Source of the DNA: Planctomycetota bacterium
GTDB lineage: Bacteria; Planctomycetota; B15-G4; SIAN01
Direction: 5' to 3'
Length of the DNA: 64,000 bases
Assembly (NCBI GenBank): GCA_028289345.1
Contig: JANQQL010000031.1
Location: 186,001-250,000 of the forward strand
The notes beneath the pieces were generated by a model. It made no database searches, had not been told where the DNA came from, and was given only the letters and a program-made list of their open reading frames with translations. The translations under genes were made by a program, and so were the position numbers. This document shows positions 17,538-25,079 of the stretch, one piece after another. Position 1 is the stretch's first letter; each line of letters starts with the position of its first letter.

Positions 17538-18354
17538 GAGTCACTCCTTTCCCGTCAAGCAGCGGCCATCGTGTCGAGGATCGCCGTTGCAGAGATTTGG
17601 CCACCGAGGGACCCCAGTCAACCCGAAACAGAAAGAGGCCCTCGGGTGGTGCGGTGGAAGGTCCCCGGGAGCGGTCCCGGGCTTCCAGGACATCGAGCAG
17701 GTCGTGCAAGCTCCAGCGGCCATGGCCCACGTTGCGCAGGGCTGCGGCCATGGCACGCACCATGTTGTACAAGAATCCCGTGGCTGTGAAGAACAGTCGA
17801 ACTCCGCTGGGGAGCGGCTGCACCCGGGTGCGTTGCAAATGGCGGACGCAAGTGCGCTGCCGGGCGGCCTCGGAGGCGAACGAGGTGAAGTCGTGTTCCC
17901 CCTCGAGAGCCTGGGCGGCGGCACGCACCTTCGGGACGTCGAGAAACCGTCCCCCCGGAGAGAACGTCCTTCGCCGGTGCGGAGGCACATAGGCCCCCAC
18001 GTGGAATTGATAGAAGTAGGTCTTACGAACCGTGTCGCGCAACGCGTCAACGGGGGTCGGACTCTCGTCCAGGGCCCGGACCCGAATGGACGGCGGCAAC
18101 AGGGCATTCAGGCCGCGGTGGGTCTCTTCGCGGCTGCGCTCCGTGTCGGCAGAAAACGTCGCCCACTGGCCGAGGGCGTGGACTCCCGCGTCGGTGCGTC
18201 CCGATCCGCGCACGGTCACTGGCTGATCGAGGATCCGCGAGCAGGCTTCTTCCAGCTCTCCCTGAATCGTACTCACCTGACCCGGCTGCCGCTGCCATCC
18301 ACAATGAGGTGCTCCGTCGTATTCGATCACGGCCGAGAAGTGACGGCGCGCCAC
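17524..18354 (-). CDS. truA: tRNA pseudouridine(38-40) synthase TruA
   Basis: Modifies the anticodon stem-loop of many tRNAs. Catalytic Asp55 lies in the canonical SGRTDAGVHALGQ motif; YDGAPHCGWQRQPG near the N-terminus and FLYNMVRAMAAALRNVGHG near the C-terminus are family signatures. 276 residues, normal length. GTG start at 18354, three bases after the rpoN stop; the end overlaps hpf, so it is cotranscribed. Confidence 0.95.
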   Translation of the reverse strand: MARRHFSAVIEYDGAPHCGWQRQPGQVSTIQGELEEACSRILDQPVTVRGSGRTDAGVHALGQWATFSADTERSREETHRGLNALLPPSIRVRALDESPTPVDALRDTVRKTYFYQFHVGAYVPPHRRRTFSPGGRFLDVPKVRAAAQALEGEHDFTSFASEAARQRTCVRHLQRTRVQPLPSGVRLFFTATGFLYNMVRAMAAALRNVGHGRWSLHDLLDVLEARDRSRGPSTAPPEGLFLFRVDWGPSVAKSLQRRSSTRWPLLDGKGVTLGEI

Positions 18355-18357
18355 GGA

Positions 18358-19797
18358 TCAGTACTCCCGCCGTTGTCTCGAGGACGGAATGTCCATCGAC
18401 TTGCGGTATTTGGTCACGGTGCGACGGGCGATTCGCAAACCCATGGTGCGAAGCTTCTCGACGATCTCTTCGTCAGACAGAGGCGATTTCTTGTCTTCCT
18501 GATCGATGATTTCTCGCACCCGCTCTTTCACACCCGTGCGCGACTCCACCACTCCATCGGTTCCCCGTGAGGCACCGGTGAAGAAGAACTTCATCTCATG
18601 GACGCCTTGGGGAGTCTGGATGTACTTGCCCTTCAGCGCGCGGGACACAGTGGACACGTGAATGCCGAGTTCATCCGCCACTTCTTGCATTTTCAACGGC
18701 TTCAGATGGTTGATGCCGTGGCGAAGAAACTCGGTTTGGCACTTGACGATCTCTTGGGCCACCCTCTCCAGGGTTCGTTTGCGCTGTTCGATGGATTCGA
18801 TCAGCCAGCGCGCCGACTCCACGTCCCTTCGCACCTGCTTCTTGAGTTCCTGATCGAGCTTGCGGTCCTTCAAGGCACGAATGCGGGCATCGTTCAGGAA
18901 CAGCCGGGGAAGGTAGTCATCTTCCAGGCGGATCTCGTAGCGGTCTTCCACTTCTTCGACCACGACGTCCGGACGGACTCGGCGATTGGGCACGTGCTCG
19001 AAACGGCGTCCAGGAAACGGATCGAATTCCTGGCGCAGCTCTTCGGCAAGCTGTTTGACTTCATCGATCTCGAGGCCGAGCTCGCGAGCAATTTTCGGCA
19101 AGCGATTGCGGGCCAGATCTTCCAGGTGGTTGGTGATCAGCTTGCGCAGCAACGGACCGTCGGGATGAGTGTCGGAAAGCTGGAGCAGCAGACATTCGGC
19201 GGGTCCCCGCGCCCCGACTCCGGTCGGGTCCAAGGACTGAATCAGCTGCACCGCCGCCTGGGCATCCTCCAGCGTGAACTTTTCGTCGAAGGGGATCATC
19301 AACTCCTCGAGAGAGTCGGTGAGCCAACCGTTGTGATCGAGGCAGCGGATCAGGTACGAAGCCAACTCCTTGAGTTCCGGAGTCGCGGTCTCGAGGGCAA
19401 GCTGGAACTCCAAGTGGTCCACAAGAGTTCCTGGTCCCGAAGGCGTGTTGTTGAGTGCTTCGAGCTTCGGATCGGCATCGTCGGAAGACGCTTTGCGACG
19501 AGTCGAACGGTGCGCCTCGATCCAACGGTCCAGTTCCAGGCGTGACTCGGAATCCGTGGGCCCGTTCTCGGCCTGAGCGTCGTCCTTCTTTTCGACCTGA
19601 TGCTGCTTCTCGCCTTCGTCCCGCTTCGCCGTGGGCGCCTGCTCTGCCGAAAGCACTTCGTTGGAGAGCAGCTCGTTTTCGACCAGCTCGCGAAGGTCCG
19701 TGGCGCCCAGCTGCAAAATCTCGATGCGTTGAATGAGCTGGGGGGAAAGCTGCAGCCTCAGCTCTGGACGCTGAGAAAGGATCAGTTCGGGTCGCAT
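18358..19797 (-). CDS. rpoN: RNA polymerase sigma-54 factor RpoN
   Basis: Alternative sigma factor requiring AAA+ activators, recognising -24/-12 promoters. Region I is present (RPELRLQLSPQLIQRIEILQ), region II is acidic and Gln/Glu-rich (about residues 50-100), the core-binding domain follows, then an HTH (MQEVADELGIHVSTVSRALKG) and the RpoN box ARRTVTKYR at about 457-465 near the C-terminus. 479 residues is typical. ATG overlaps the recR stop codon by one base (TGATG), showing translational coupling. Confidence 0.97.
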   Translation of the reverse strand: MRPELILSQRPELRLQLSPQLIQRIEILQLGATDLRELVENELLSNEVLSAEQAPTAKRDEGEKQHQVEKKDDAQAENGPTDSESRLELDRWIEAHRSTRRKASSDDADPKLEALNNTPSGPGTLVDHLEFQLALETATPELKELASYLIRCLDHNGWLTDSLEELMIPFDEKFTLEDAQAAVQLIQSLDPTGVGARGPAECLLLQLSDTHPDGPLLRKLITNHLEDLARNRLPKIARELGLEIDEVKQLAEELRQEFDPFPGRRFEHVPNRRVRPDVVVEEVEDRYEIRLEDDYLPRLFLNDARIRALKDRKLDQELKKQVRRDVESARWLIESIEQRKRTLERVAQEIVKCQTEFLRHGINHLKPLKMQEVADELGIHVSTVSRALKGKYIQTPQGVHEMKFFFTGASRGTDGVVESRTGVKERVREIIDQEDKKSPLSDEEIVEKLRTMGLRIARRTVTKYRKSMDIPSSRQRREY

Positions 19798-20420
19798 CAG
19801 GCCTCTCCCTCGAGAGACCGGCGTTCACTGAGCGCCTCGGCGAGCACCGCGGGATTGGTGTACTCGATGGCGGCTCCGGTCGGCACTCCGCGGGCCAAGC
19901 GGCTGACCTTCACCGCTCCGCCGGTGACCTTCGACACGTAGTCGGTGACCGTCAGCGCCGTGCCATCCCCTTCCAGATCCGGGTTGGTCCCGAGAACCAC
20001 TTCTTTGACCTGCCCGTTCTTGAGCCGTTGACCGAGCCCACGCAAAGTCAGCGGTTCCCCCCGATCGCTGCGCATCCCGTCTTGGCGGGTCAGTGTTCCC
20101 AGCAAGACGTGGTAGCGACCGCTCCATCCAGCCTTTTCCAGGGCCTCCAGGTCCTTGGGCTGTTCCACCACGAGAATTCGACTGTCATCCCGCTGTGGAT
20201 CCGCACAGATCTTGCACGGGTCCTGGTCCGACAAGTGGTAACAGACACTGCAGGGATTGACCGTCGTGGTGGCGGCCTCGAGGGCGTGGGCGAGCGGTCG
20301 CGACACCGCCTCTCCCCCGCGCACCACGTGGTAGGCCAAGCGCTCGGCAGTGCGGGGACCGATACCGGGGAGCTTCTCAAACTCCCGCACCAGTTCCTCC
20401 ATGGCTGCCGGATAGGCCAT
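19797..20420 (-). CDS. recR: recombination mediator RecR
   Basis: Zinc-binding DNA-repair protein that works with RecO to load RecA on gaps. HhH motif LPGIGPRTAERLAYH at about 17-31, four zinc cysteines (Cys57, 60, 69, 72 in NPCSVCYHLSDQDPCKIC), then a Toprim domain (ILVVEQPKDLEALEK, NPDLEGDGTALTVTDY). 207 residues. Follows ybaB after a 292-base gap, and ybaB-recR order is classic. Confidence 0.96.
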   Translation of the reverse strand: MAYPAAMEELVREFEKLPGIGPRTAERLAYHVVRGGEAVSRPLAHALEAATTTVNPCSVCYHLSDQDPCKICADPQRDDSRILVVEQPKDLEALEKAGWSGRYHVLLGTLTRQDGMRSDRGEPLTLRGLGQRLKNGQVKEVVLGTNPDLEGDGTALTVTDYVSKVTGGAVKVSRLARGVPTGAAIEYTNPAVLAEALSERRSLEGEA

Positions 20421-20528
20421 TCAATTCCTCATCAACGAGCGATTGGCGATTCACTCCCGAACCTCTTCTCAATTAGCTCTCGGCTATTGGAATTGGAAGG
20501 AGTTTTGCGAGACACCGTAGAAAAGCCT

Positions 20529-20551
20529 GTGCCGAGTTTTTCCATCGGCAC
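20529..20551 (-). terminator. weak hairpin between ybaB and recR
   Basis: On the minus strand GTGCCGA pairs with TCGGCAC around a 9-base loop, and a TTTT tract follows four bases later. It could attenuate transcription from dnaX-ybaB into recR, but the short U-tract makes this uncertain. The surrounding 290-base gap is AT-richer than its neighbours and may contain a promoter for recR-rpoN. Confidence 0.3.
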
Positions 20552-20712
20552 GGTCCGGCGATCTCAACTCTCTTTTTTGACTTACCTTAGAGAGTTTGCG
20601 GAAATCCTCAGCCAGCCCCGGTGTCGATGGGAAGGAGCGGTGGGATCCGATCCGAGTCAGGTCCGGGAAGTTTCCCCGAAGATTTTCCGGGAATTCCCTG
20701 GACTGGCCGTTT

Positions 20713-21063
20713 TCACGTGTAGAGGTTGGGCAAATTCATGCCCTTGGTCACTTCTGACAGTCGTTTGCGCCGCAAAGCAAACATCTTTTCCAAGGCTCCC
20801 CGCATGGCGGTCACGATCGCGTCTTGCACCGCCTCGACATCCCGACCTTCGAGGAACTGGGCAGGGATCTGCACCGAGTCAGGGACCCCGTCCCCGCGAA
20901 CACGGACCACGACCTTGGCAGTCGGATCACGCCCCTCCACCACTTCCTGACCCAGGTCCTCCTGTGCCTGCTCCATCGCCTTGTGGAGGGAATCCGCCTG
21001 CTTCAGAAGACCCGAGAGCTCTCCCGCGGCCGGTGTGTTCTTGGATGATTTGGAGTTCGCCAT
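20713..21063 (-). CDS. ybaB: YbaB/EbfC nucleoid-associated protein
   Basis: Small DNA-binding dimer. The core MEQAQEDLGQEVVEGRDPTAKVVVRVRGDG, then VQIPAQFLEGRDVEAVQDAIVTAMRGALEK, matches the YbaB fold. 116 residues, slightly longer at the N-terminus than usual. Lies 12 bases downstream of dnaX and upstream of recR, the conserved dnaX-ybaB-recR order. Confidence 0.92.
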   Translation of the reverse strand: MANSKSSKNTPAAGELSGLLKQADSLHKAMEQAQEDLGQEVVEGRDPTAKVVVRVRGDGVPDSVQIPAQFLEGRDVEAVQDAIVTAMRGALEKMFALRRKRLSEVTKGMNLPNLYT

Positions 21064-21075
21064 GAAAGATCTCGG

Positions 21076-22803
21076 TTATTCGCTGACTGTCTCGCCGCCG
21101 AACACTTTCTTCACTTGATCGAGAGTCTCTTCGACGTGGGCCGGATTCTCTTTCTTCACTTCGCCGGCGGAAGGTGTGGCACGGACCCGGAACCCCGCCT
21201 TTGGATTCTTGTCCGCCCACGTTCGTAGCCAGGCCAAAAGCCGCAGTGCGTCATCTTTCGTCTTGGGGTCCGTCGTGCCATCGATGTGCAGCACCTCTTT
21301 TTCCGGAACCCAGGTTCCGTATCGACCGAGCGATGCCAGCAACGACGGCGCCGCTTTGCGCAGCGCGAGCTTCACCGCGTTCAGTCCCGGGGGCGTTCCC
21401 GAAGATCCTTGGTTGCCGGCCGGCGCCTTGGATGCCCCTTTGTCGACAATGGCAGCTGCACTCCCCGACGAAGGCGGCTGACGGGGCTGCGGATTCGGGT
21501 TCGTCACCGAAGGCGTGGATGCGCGAGGCGGTGCCTTGGGTTGTGCCGCCGCACCCGTAGGTTTGCGAGGCTCCGACCTGCTCGCGTTCGCAGGACTCGC
21601 CGGACGAGATGGAGACGATGGAGATCTTGGCGCCGAGTGACCCGACCGCGGGCTCGCCGCTCCAGGAGAAGGCGCGCCCCCGGACTCGAATCGCTCGAGC
21701 AGCGACCGCAATTGCGGAAGCTCGGCCATCCGTGCCATTTCCAGAGTGACCATCTCCAGCACCAGCCGGGGATCATCCAAGTCGCGCAACAAGCGGCGTG
21801 CCTCGACCAGAACCTGCATCAGCCCCAGCAGGTGCCCTTCGTCGAGAGACTCTGCCTGGGTTTTCGCTTGAGCGTCGCTGACTCCTGGAAGCGCCGGTGC
21901 ATGCTGACTACCAGCCCGACGATGCAACAGCGACCGAAGGTAGTCGAGGAGTTGATCGATGAGATCCCCCCCCGACGCGCCGTGATCCAAGGCTTCACTG
22001 ATCCAGTCCAGCGCCGCGTCCGTTTGCTGGTTCACCAATCGGTCGACGAACTCGGCAAGACGCGTCGGCGCCAAGAAACCCGTCAACTCCCGAAATGCTT
22101 CGAACGTCACTTTTCCCGCGCCGTAGGCGGCCAGTTGATCAAGCAAGCTCAAAGCGTCTCGGAGACCGCCACGGGCTCTTCGGGCGATCTCCTTGTCCAT
22201 CCCCTCTTCGAGATCCAACGATTCGCTGGCACAAAGTTCACGAACGTGGCGAGCGATGTCGGCTTCGGGAATGCGCCGAAACTCGAACTCTTGGCAGCGC
22301 GAGCGAATCGTCTCCGGGACCTTGCTCGGCTCGGTCGTCGCAAAGACGAAAACCACGTGGGCCGGTGGCTCCTCGAGGGTTTTCAAGAACGCGTTGAAAG
22401 CATCGTGGGTGATCTGATGCACTTCGTCGACGATGTAGACCTTGTAACGCCCCTGAGTCGGGGCGTAGCGAACGCTCTCGCGAAGATCGCGGATGTTCTC
22501 GATACCGCGGTTGGAGGCGCCGTCGATTTCCACGACGTCAAGGTCGCTGCCCTGGGCCACGGCGACACAGCGATCACAGGTCCCGCAGGGTGTCGGAGTG
22601 GGCCCCTCCGCGCACTGGAGCGCCTTGGACAGAATGCGAGCGAGGGAGGTCTTGCCCACCCCGCGAGCTCCCGTGAACAGGTAGGCATGGGCCAGCCGGC
22701 CGGTCCGCAAGGCATTTTGCAGGGTGCGAGCCACGGCTTCCTGGCCCACGACGCGCTCGAAGGTGTCCGGCCGATACTTTCGGGCGAGAACCAGATATCC
22801 CAC
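21076..22803 (-). CDS. dnaX: DNA polymerase III subunit gamma/tau
   Basis: Clamp-loader ATPase. N-terminus MGYLVLARKYRPDTFERVVGQ, Walker A GARGVGKTS (45-53), a zinc module with Cys64, 73, 76 and 79 (CGTCDRC), Walker B with VYIVDEVHQI, and sensor 1 FATTEPSKVP. The first about 370 residues are the conserved gamma part; the rest (Pro/Ser/Ala-rich linker about 375-470, then about 100 residues) is the tau-specific tail. At 575 residues the full-length tau is encoded; I saw no obvious slippery heptamer for gamma production. Immediately downstream of SRP RNA. Confidence 0.95.
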   Translation of the reverse strand: MGYLVLARKYRPDTFERVVGQEAVARTLQNALRTGRLAHAYLFTGARGVGKTSLARILSKALQCAEGPTPTPCGTCDRCVAVAQGSDLDVVEIDGASNRGIENIRDLRESVRYAPTQGRYKVYIVDEVHQITHDAFNAFLKTLEEPPAHVVFVFATTEPSKVPETIRSRCQEFEFRRIPEADIARHVRELCASESLDLEEGMDKEIARRARGGLRDALSLLDQLAAYGAGKVTFEAFRELTGFLAPTRLAEFVDRLVNQQTDAALDWISEALDHGASGGDLIDQLLDYLRSLLHRRAGSQHAPALPGVSDAQAKTQAESLDEGHLLGLMQVLVEARRLLRDLDDPRLVLEMVTLEMARMAELPQLRSLLERFESGGAPSPGAASPRSGHSAPRSPSSPSRPASPANASRSEPRKPTGAAAQPKAPPRASTPSVTNPNPQPRQPPSSGSAAAIVDKGASKAPAGNQGSSGTPPGLNAVKLALRKAAPSLLASLGRYGTWVPEKEVLHIDGTTDPKTKDDALRLLAWLRTWADKNPKAGFRVRATPSAGEVKKENPAHVEETLDQVKKVFGGETVSE

Positions 22804-22891
22804 CTGAGACGTTCCTCCGCTCCAGAAAACAAAAAGCGCCGTGCGTCACGCTTCGAATCGTCACCGACAGGACGGTGGCCGCCAATCGCTC

Positions 22892-22990
22892 AGTGCGAAG
22901 GTCCGGAAGCACCCGGGCGCGAATGCTTAGGGCTGCTCCCGTCAAGGCCTGACCCGGTTCACACCGTTCCCGTCGCCCCGGTTCCGCACG
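22892..22990 (-). ncRNA. ffs: bacterial small SRP RNA (4.5S)
   Basis: Minus-strand transcript with the Ffh-binding domain IV: GGGTCAGG, CCT, TGAC, GGG, AGCAGCC, aligned base for base with the E. coli GGTCAGG-TCC-GGAA-GGA-AGCAGCC. Flanking arms GTGCGGAACC near the 5' end and GGACCTTCGCAC near the 3' end pair to close a roughly 98-nt hairpin. The tip loop is UGAC closed by a U-G pair rather than GGAA. Position between the tadA/tRNA group and dnaX is the same as in Bacillus. Ends are estimated from pairing. Confidence 0.88.
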
Positions 22991-23145
22991 TCAGCACGAC
23001 CCAACGGTACCGCGACCTGCCCGCGGCCGACCCTCTACGCAACATCACCCCCGCTATAGCGGATTTCGGGTACAGGACGCCGCTAACGCCCCGGCTGCAC
23101 GGCTATTTTCTGTTTCTGGGTTCCCGACGTATCGCCGGAATTGGA

Positions 23146-23238
23146 TGGCGGAGAGGGGGGGATTCGAACCCCCGAGGCAGGGAATACCCACCTACACGCT
23201 TTCCAAGCGTGCTCTTTCGGCCGCTCAGACACCTCTCC
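23146..23238 (-). tRNA. tRNA-Ser (anticodon GGA)
   Basis: Minus-strand cloverleaf with acceptor GGAGAGG/CCTCTCC, long variable arm typical of Ser, anticodon stem CACGC/GCGTG enclosing loop TTGGAAA (anticodon GGA), T-arm GGGGGTTCGAATCCCCC and an encoded CCA (23146-23148). Decodes UCC/UCU. Confidence 0.97.
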
Positions 23239-23356
23239 CGAGGAACTGCAATCGGTCATGGACCGATGTTGTTCGGCTTCTTAACGACCTCCCGTCGAGA
23301 AATACAGCTTCCGTTGTGGTTCGCTTTGCTTCCGAGTCGACCTTCGTTCCGGCAAG

Positions 23357-23446
23357 TGGCGGAGAGGGCGGGATTCGAACCCGCGGACCAGTTGCCCGGC
23401 CACCGGTTTTCGAGACCGGCCCATTCGACCACTCTGGCACCTCTCC
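23357..23446 (-). tRNA. tRNA-Ser (anticodon CGA)
   Basis: Minus-strand class II tRNA with the same acceptor stem as its neighbour, anticodon stem CCGGT/ACCGG around CTCGAAA (anticodon CGA), extended variable arm, T-arm GCGGGTTCGAATCCCGC and encoded CCA. Decodes UCG. Lies 118 bases upstream of the other tRNA-Ser. Confidence 0.97.
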
Positions 23447-23457
23447 GAATGCGGAAC

Positions 23458-23946
23458 TCACCGACTTCTGCGCTTCCCGAGGAAATACGACTTCAACAGG
23501 TCGCGACAGCGGGATGCAGCAACTCCTTCCGTGACGGCAAGATCGCCCACAGGGTAACTCGCCCAGGCACCTGACTTCCACAACTTCAAGGCGCCGCGAT
23601 CCGAATCTGAAGCCCCGATCACCACGCGACTGACGCGGCTCTCCAGGATCGCGCCAAAACACATCACGCAGGGCTCCAGGGTGCAAACCAAGGTGGTCCC
23701 AGAAAGGCGATAGTTCCGGACAGACGCCGCGGCTCTCCGCAACGCGAGGATTTCGGCGTGGGCCGTGGGATCCGCCAGAGTCAGGGTTCGATTCCATCCT
23801 TCCCCCAAAAGCCGATCTCCGCGAATCAATGCGGCGCCCACCGGAATCTCCCCCTCCTCAGCCGCTCGGCGTGCCAAGCCGAGGGCATGCTCCATCCATC
23901 GTTCGTCGGAGTGCTTGGACGGCAGGCTTGGGGGACTCTGTGCCAT
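23458..23946 (-). CDS. tadA: tRNA(Arg) A34 adenosine deaminase TadA
   Basis: Converts A34 of tRNA-Arg(ACG) to inosine. Zinc site: His63 and catalytic Glu65 in TAHAEILAL, Cys93 and Cys96 in EPCVMC. Start set at the ATG at 23946 (MAQSPPSLP), giving 162 residues; the much longer open frame upstream reads through the tRNA-Arg gene and is not real. Its substrate tRNA lies 160 bases upstream on the same strand and tRNA-Ser(CGA) begins 11 bases downstream, so a mixed tRNA/mRNA transcript is likely. Confidence 0.93.
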   Translation of the reverse strand: MAQSPPSLPSKHSDERWMEHALGLARRAAEEGEIPVGAALIRGDRLLGEGWNRTLTLADPTAHAEILALRRAAASVRNYRLSGTTLVCTLEPCVMCFGAILESRVSRVVIGASDSDRGALKLWKSGAWASYPVGDLAVTEGVAASRCRDLLKSYFLGKRRSR

Positions 23947-24106
23947 GGGCTTGCACTCGGGTGGTCCCTGATTGGGAACGTGGGCGTGGGCCGAATGGGG
24001 AAGTTCCGGAGTTTGCCCCACGTCTCGCCATCCGGCCACCGGGCGAGGAAGACTGGGAAACCCGCTGGATTCGGGTGTTTGGCGGACCCTCGCCAAGAAA
24101 AAGTGC

Positions 24107-24183
24107 TGGTACGCCCAGGAGGATTCGAACCTCCAACCCCCGGCTTCGTAGGCCGGTGCTCTATCCAGTTGAGCCATGGGCGC
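24107..24183 (-). tRNA. tRNA-Arg (anticodon ACG)
   Basis: Minus-strand cloverleaf: acceptor GCGCCCA/TGGGCGT (first pair G-U), D-arm GGCTCAACTGGATAGAGC, anticodon stem CCGGC/GCCGG around CTACGAA (anticodon ACG), T-arm GGAGGTTCGAATCCTCC, discriminator A and encoded CCA. This is the tRNA that TadA edits to ICG; tadA is the next gene downstream. Confidence 0.97.
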
Positions 24184-24585
24184 AACGACCGTCACACCGG
24201 TAGATCCGGTGAAGAACGGCTGATGAACATAGGCACGGTCCCTCAGGGCGTCAAGCGCCGCAAGAACACGAAAACCACTCGTCAACCCGATCAGGGACCG
24301 ACGACAACACTGTCGGAAAGCTGGTGAACAACAGGTGCGAAACCTGGAGAGTGGATTGAGAGGTCCATGCTTCGAAAGCATTGAAACGTCTGTTCCGCAT
24401 GTCGTTCATCGTTGTCGTTGGCTGTCGTGAAGCCACGTTTCGAATCGTGTAACGACGTGCACCCCGTGTGCCAGATGGAATTTTTTTGGGGATTCCTCTC
24501 AATTTTTCTTCTAAACCACCGATGATAACGATGGTTGGGTTTCGGTGTTCGTTCCTTCTCATGTTGTATTCAAGGAGTCTTCGGA
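24184..24585. other. AT-richer regulatory gap upstream of the H1-like gene
   Basis: Four hundred bases without a gene between divergent units. It is visibly AT-richer near 24480-24560 (runs of T and A) than anything around it and should contain promoters for the leftward tRNA/tadA unit and the rightward histone-like gene. No consensus -35/-10 pair with good spacing was certain. Confidence 0.4.
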
Positions 24586-24891
24586 ATGGCAAAGCGCAAG
24601 AAGAAGGCCACGCGCAAAAAGAAGGCTGGCCGCAAGAAGGCCGCCCGTCGCGGTGGCAAGAAGAAGGCCTCGAGGAAGAAGAAGGCCAGTCGTAAGAAGA
24701 AGGCATCGCGGAAGAAGAAGGCTTCTCGCAAGAAGAAGGCTTCCCGCAAGAAGAAGGCTTCCCGCAAGAAGAAGGCTTCTCGAAAGAAGAAGGCTTCCCG
24801 CAAGAAGAAGGCTTCTCGAAAGAAGAAGGCTTCGCGGAAAAAGAAGGCCGGCCGCAAGAAGAAGGCCGCCCGCCGCAAGGCGCGTCGCTGA
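24586..24891 (+). CDS. histone H1-like lysine-repeat DNA-binding protein
   Basis: Begins at the ATG at 24586 with AAGGAG nine bases upstream. The 101-residue product is almost entirely Lys, Arg, Ala and Ser, built from a six-residue repeat KKKASR repeated about eleven times and ending AARRKARR. Such proteins resemble the C-terminal tail of eukaryotic H1 and bacterial H1-like proteins (Chlamydia Hc2, Bordetella BpH1) and bind DNA without sequence preference. A perfect terminator follows, so it is a monocistronic and probably highly expressed gene. Confidence 0.88.
   Translation: MAKRKKKATRKKKAGRKKAARRGGKKKASRKKKASRKKKASRKKKASRKKKASRKKKASRKKKASRKKKASRKKKASRKKKASRKKKAGRKKKAARRKARR
24658..24855 (+). 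repeat. 18-bp tandem repeat inside the H1-like gene
   Basis: Eleven consecutive 18-bp units of the form AAGAAGAAGGCTTCTCGC encode KKKASR. Variation is mostly at third positions of the Ser and Arg codons (TCT/TCC/TCG, CGC/CGA/CGG), so protein sequence is held while DNA drifts. The tract should be prone to copy-number change between strains. Confidence 0.9.
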
Positions 24892-24922
24892 ATCGCGACA
24901 ACCAAGTTTCAGTACTGAAAAG

Positions 24923-24956
24923 GAAGGAGCCGCCCTCTGGCGGCTCCTTCTTTTTT
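24923..24956 (+). terminator. strong rho-independent terminator
   Basis: A perfect 12-bp stem (GAAGGAGCCGCC with GGCGGCTCCTTC, loop CTCT) is followed by six T. Lies 32 bases after the stop codon of the H1-like gene. Confidence 0.95.
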
Positions 24957-25079
24957 GTCATCCGGTGCGGTGGCGATTCGATGGTCATTCCGCGCTCTGT
25001 TGACGGTGAACTCGCGGCGATCACACAGGATCGATGAAGCGATCAAAAAGTCCCACCTGCTCGCAGACCTGCGTCACAG

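Noticed and set aside
23041..23100. Promoter for the SRP RNA around a TATAGC hexamer
   Set aside because: No -35 element at acceptable spacing could be matched, so it is not listed as a feature.
23947..24381. N-terminal extension of tadA to 307 residues
   Set aside because: The extension translates the tRNA-Arg gene itself (APMAQLDRAPAYEAGG is a typical tRNA-derived false peptide).
24658..24855. Regular 18-bp repeats resembling a CRISPR-like array
   Set aside because: No spacers; the repeats are contiguous and in frame within a protein-coding gene.
24251..25024. 257-residue minus-strand frame rich in KPSS repeats
   Set aside because: Antisense of the lysine-repeat gene and its terminator; low complexity arises from the tandem 18-bp units.
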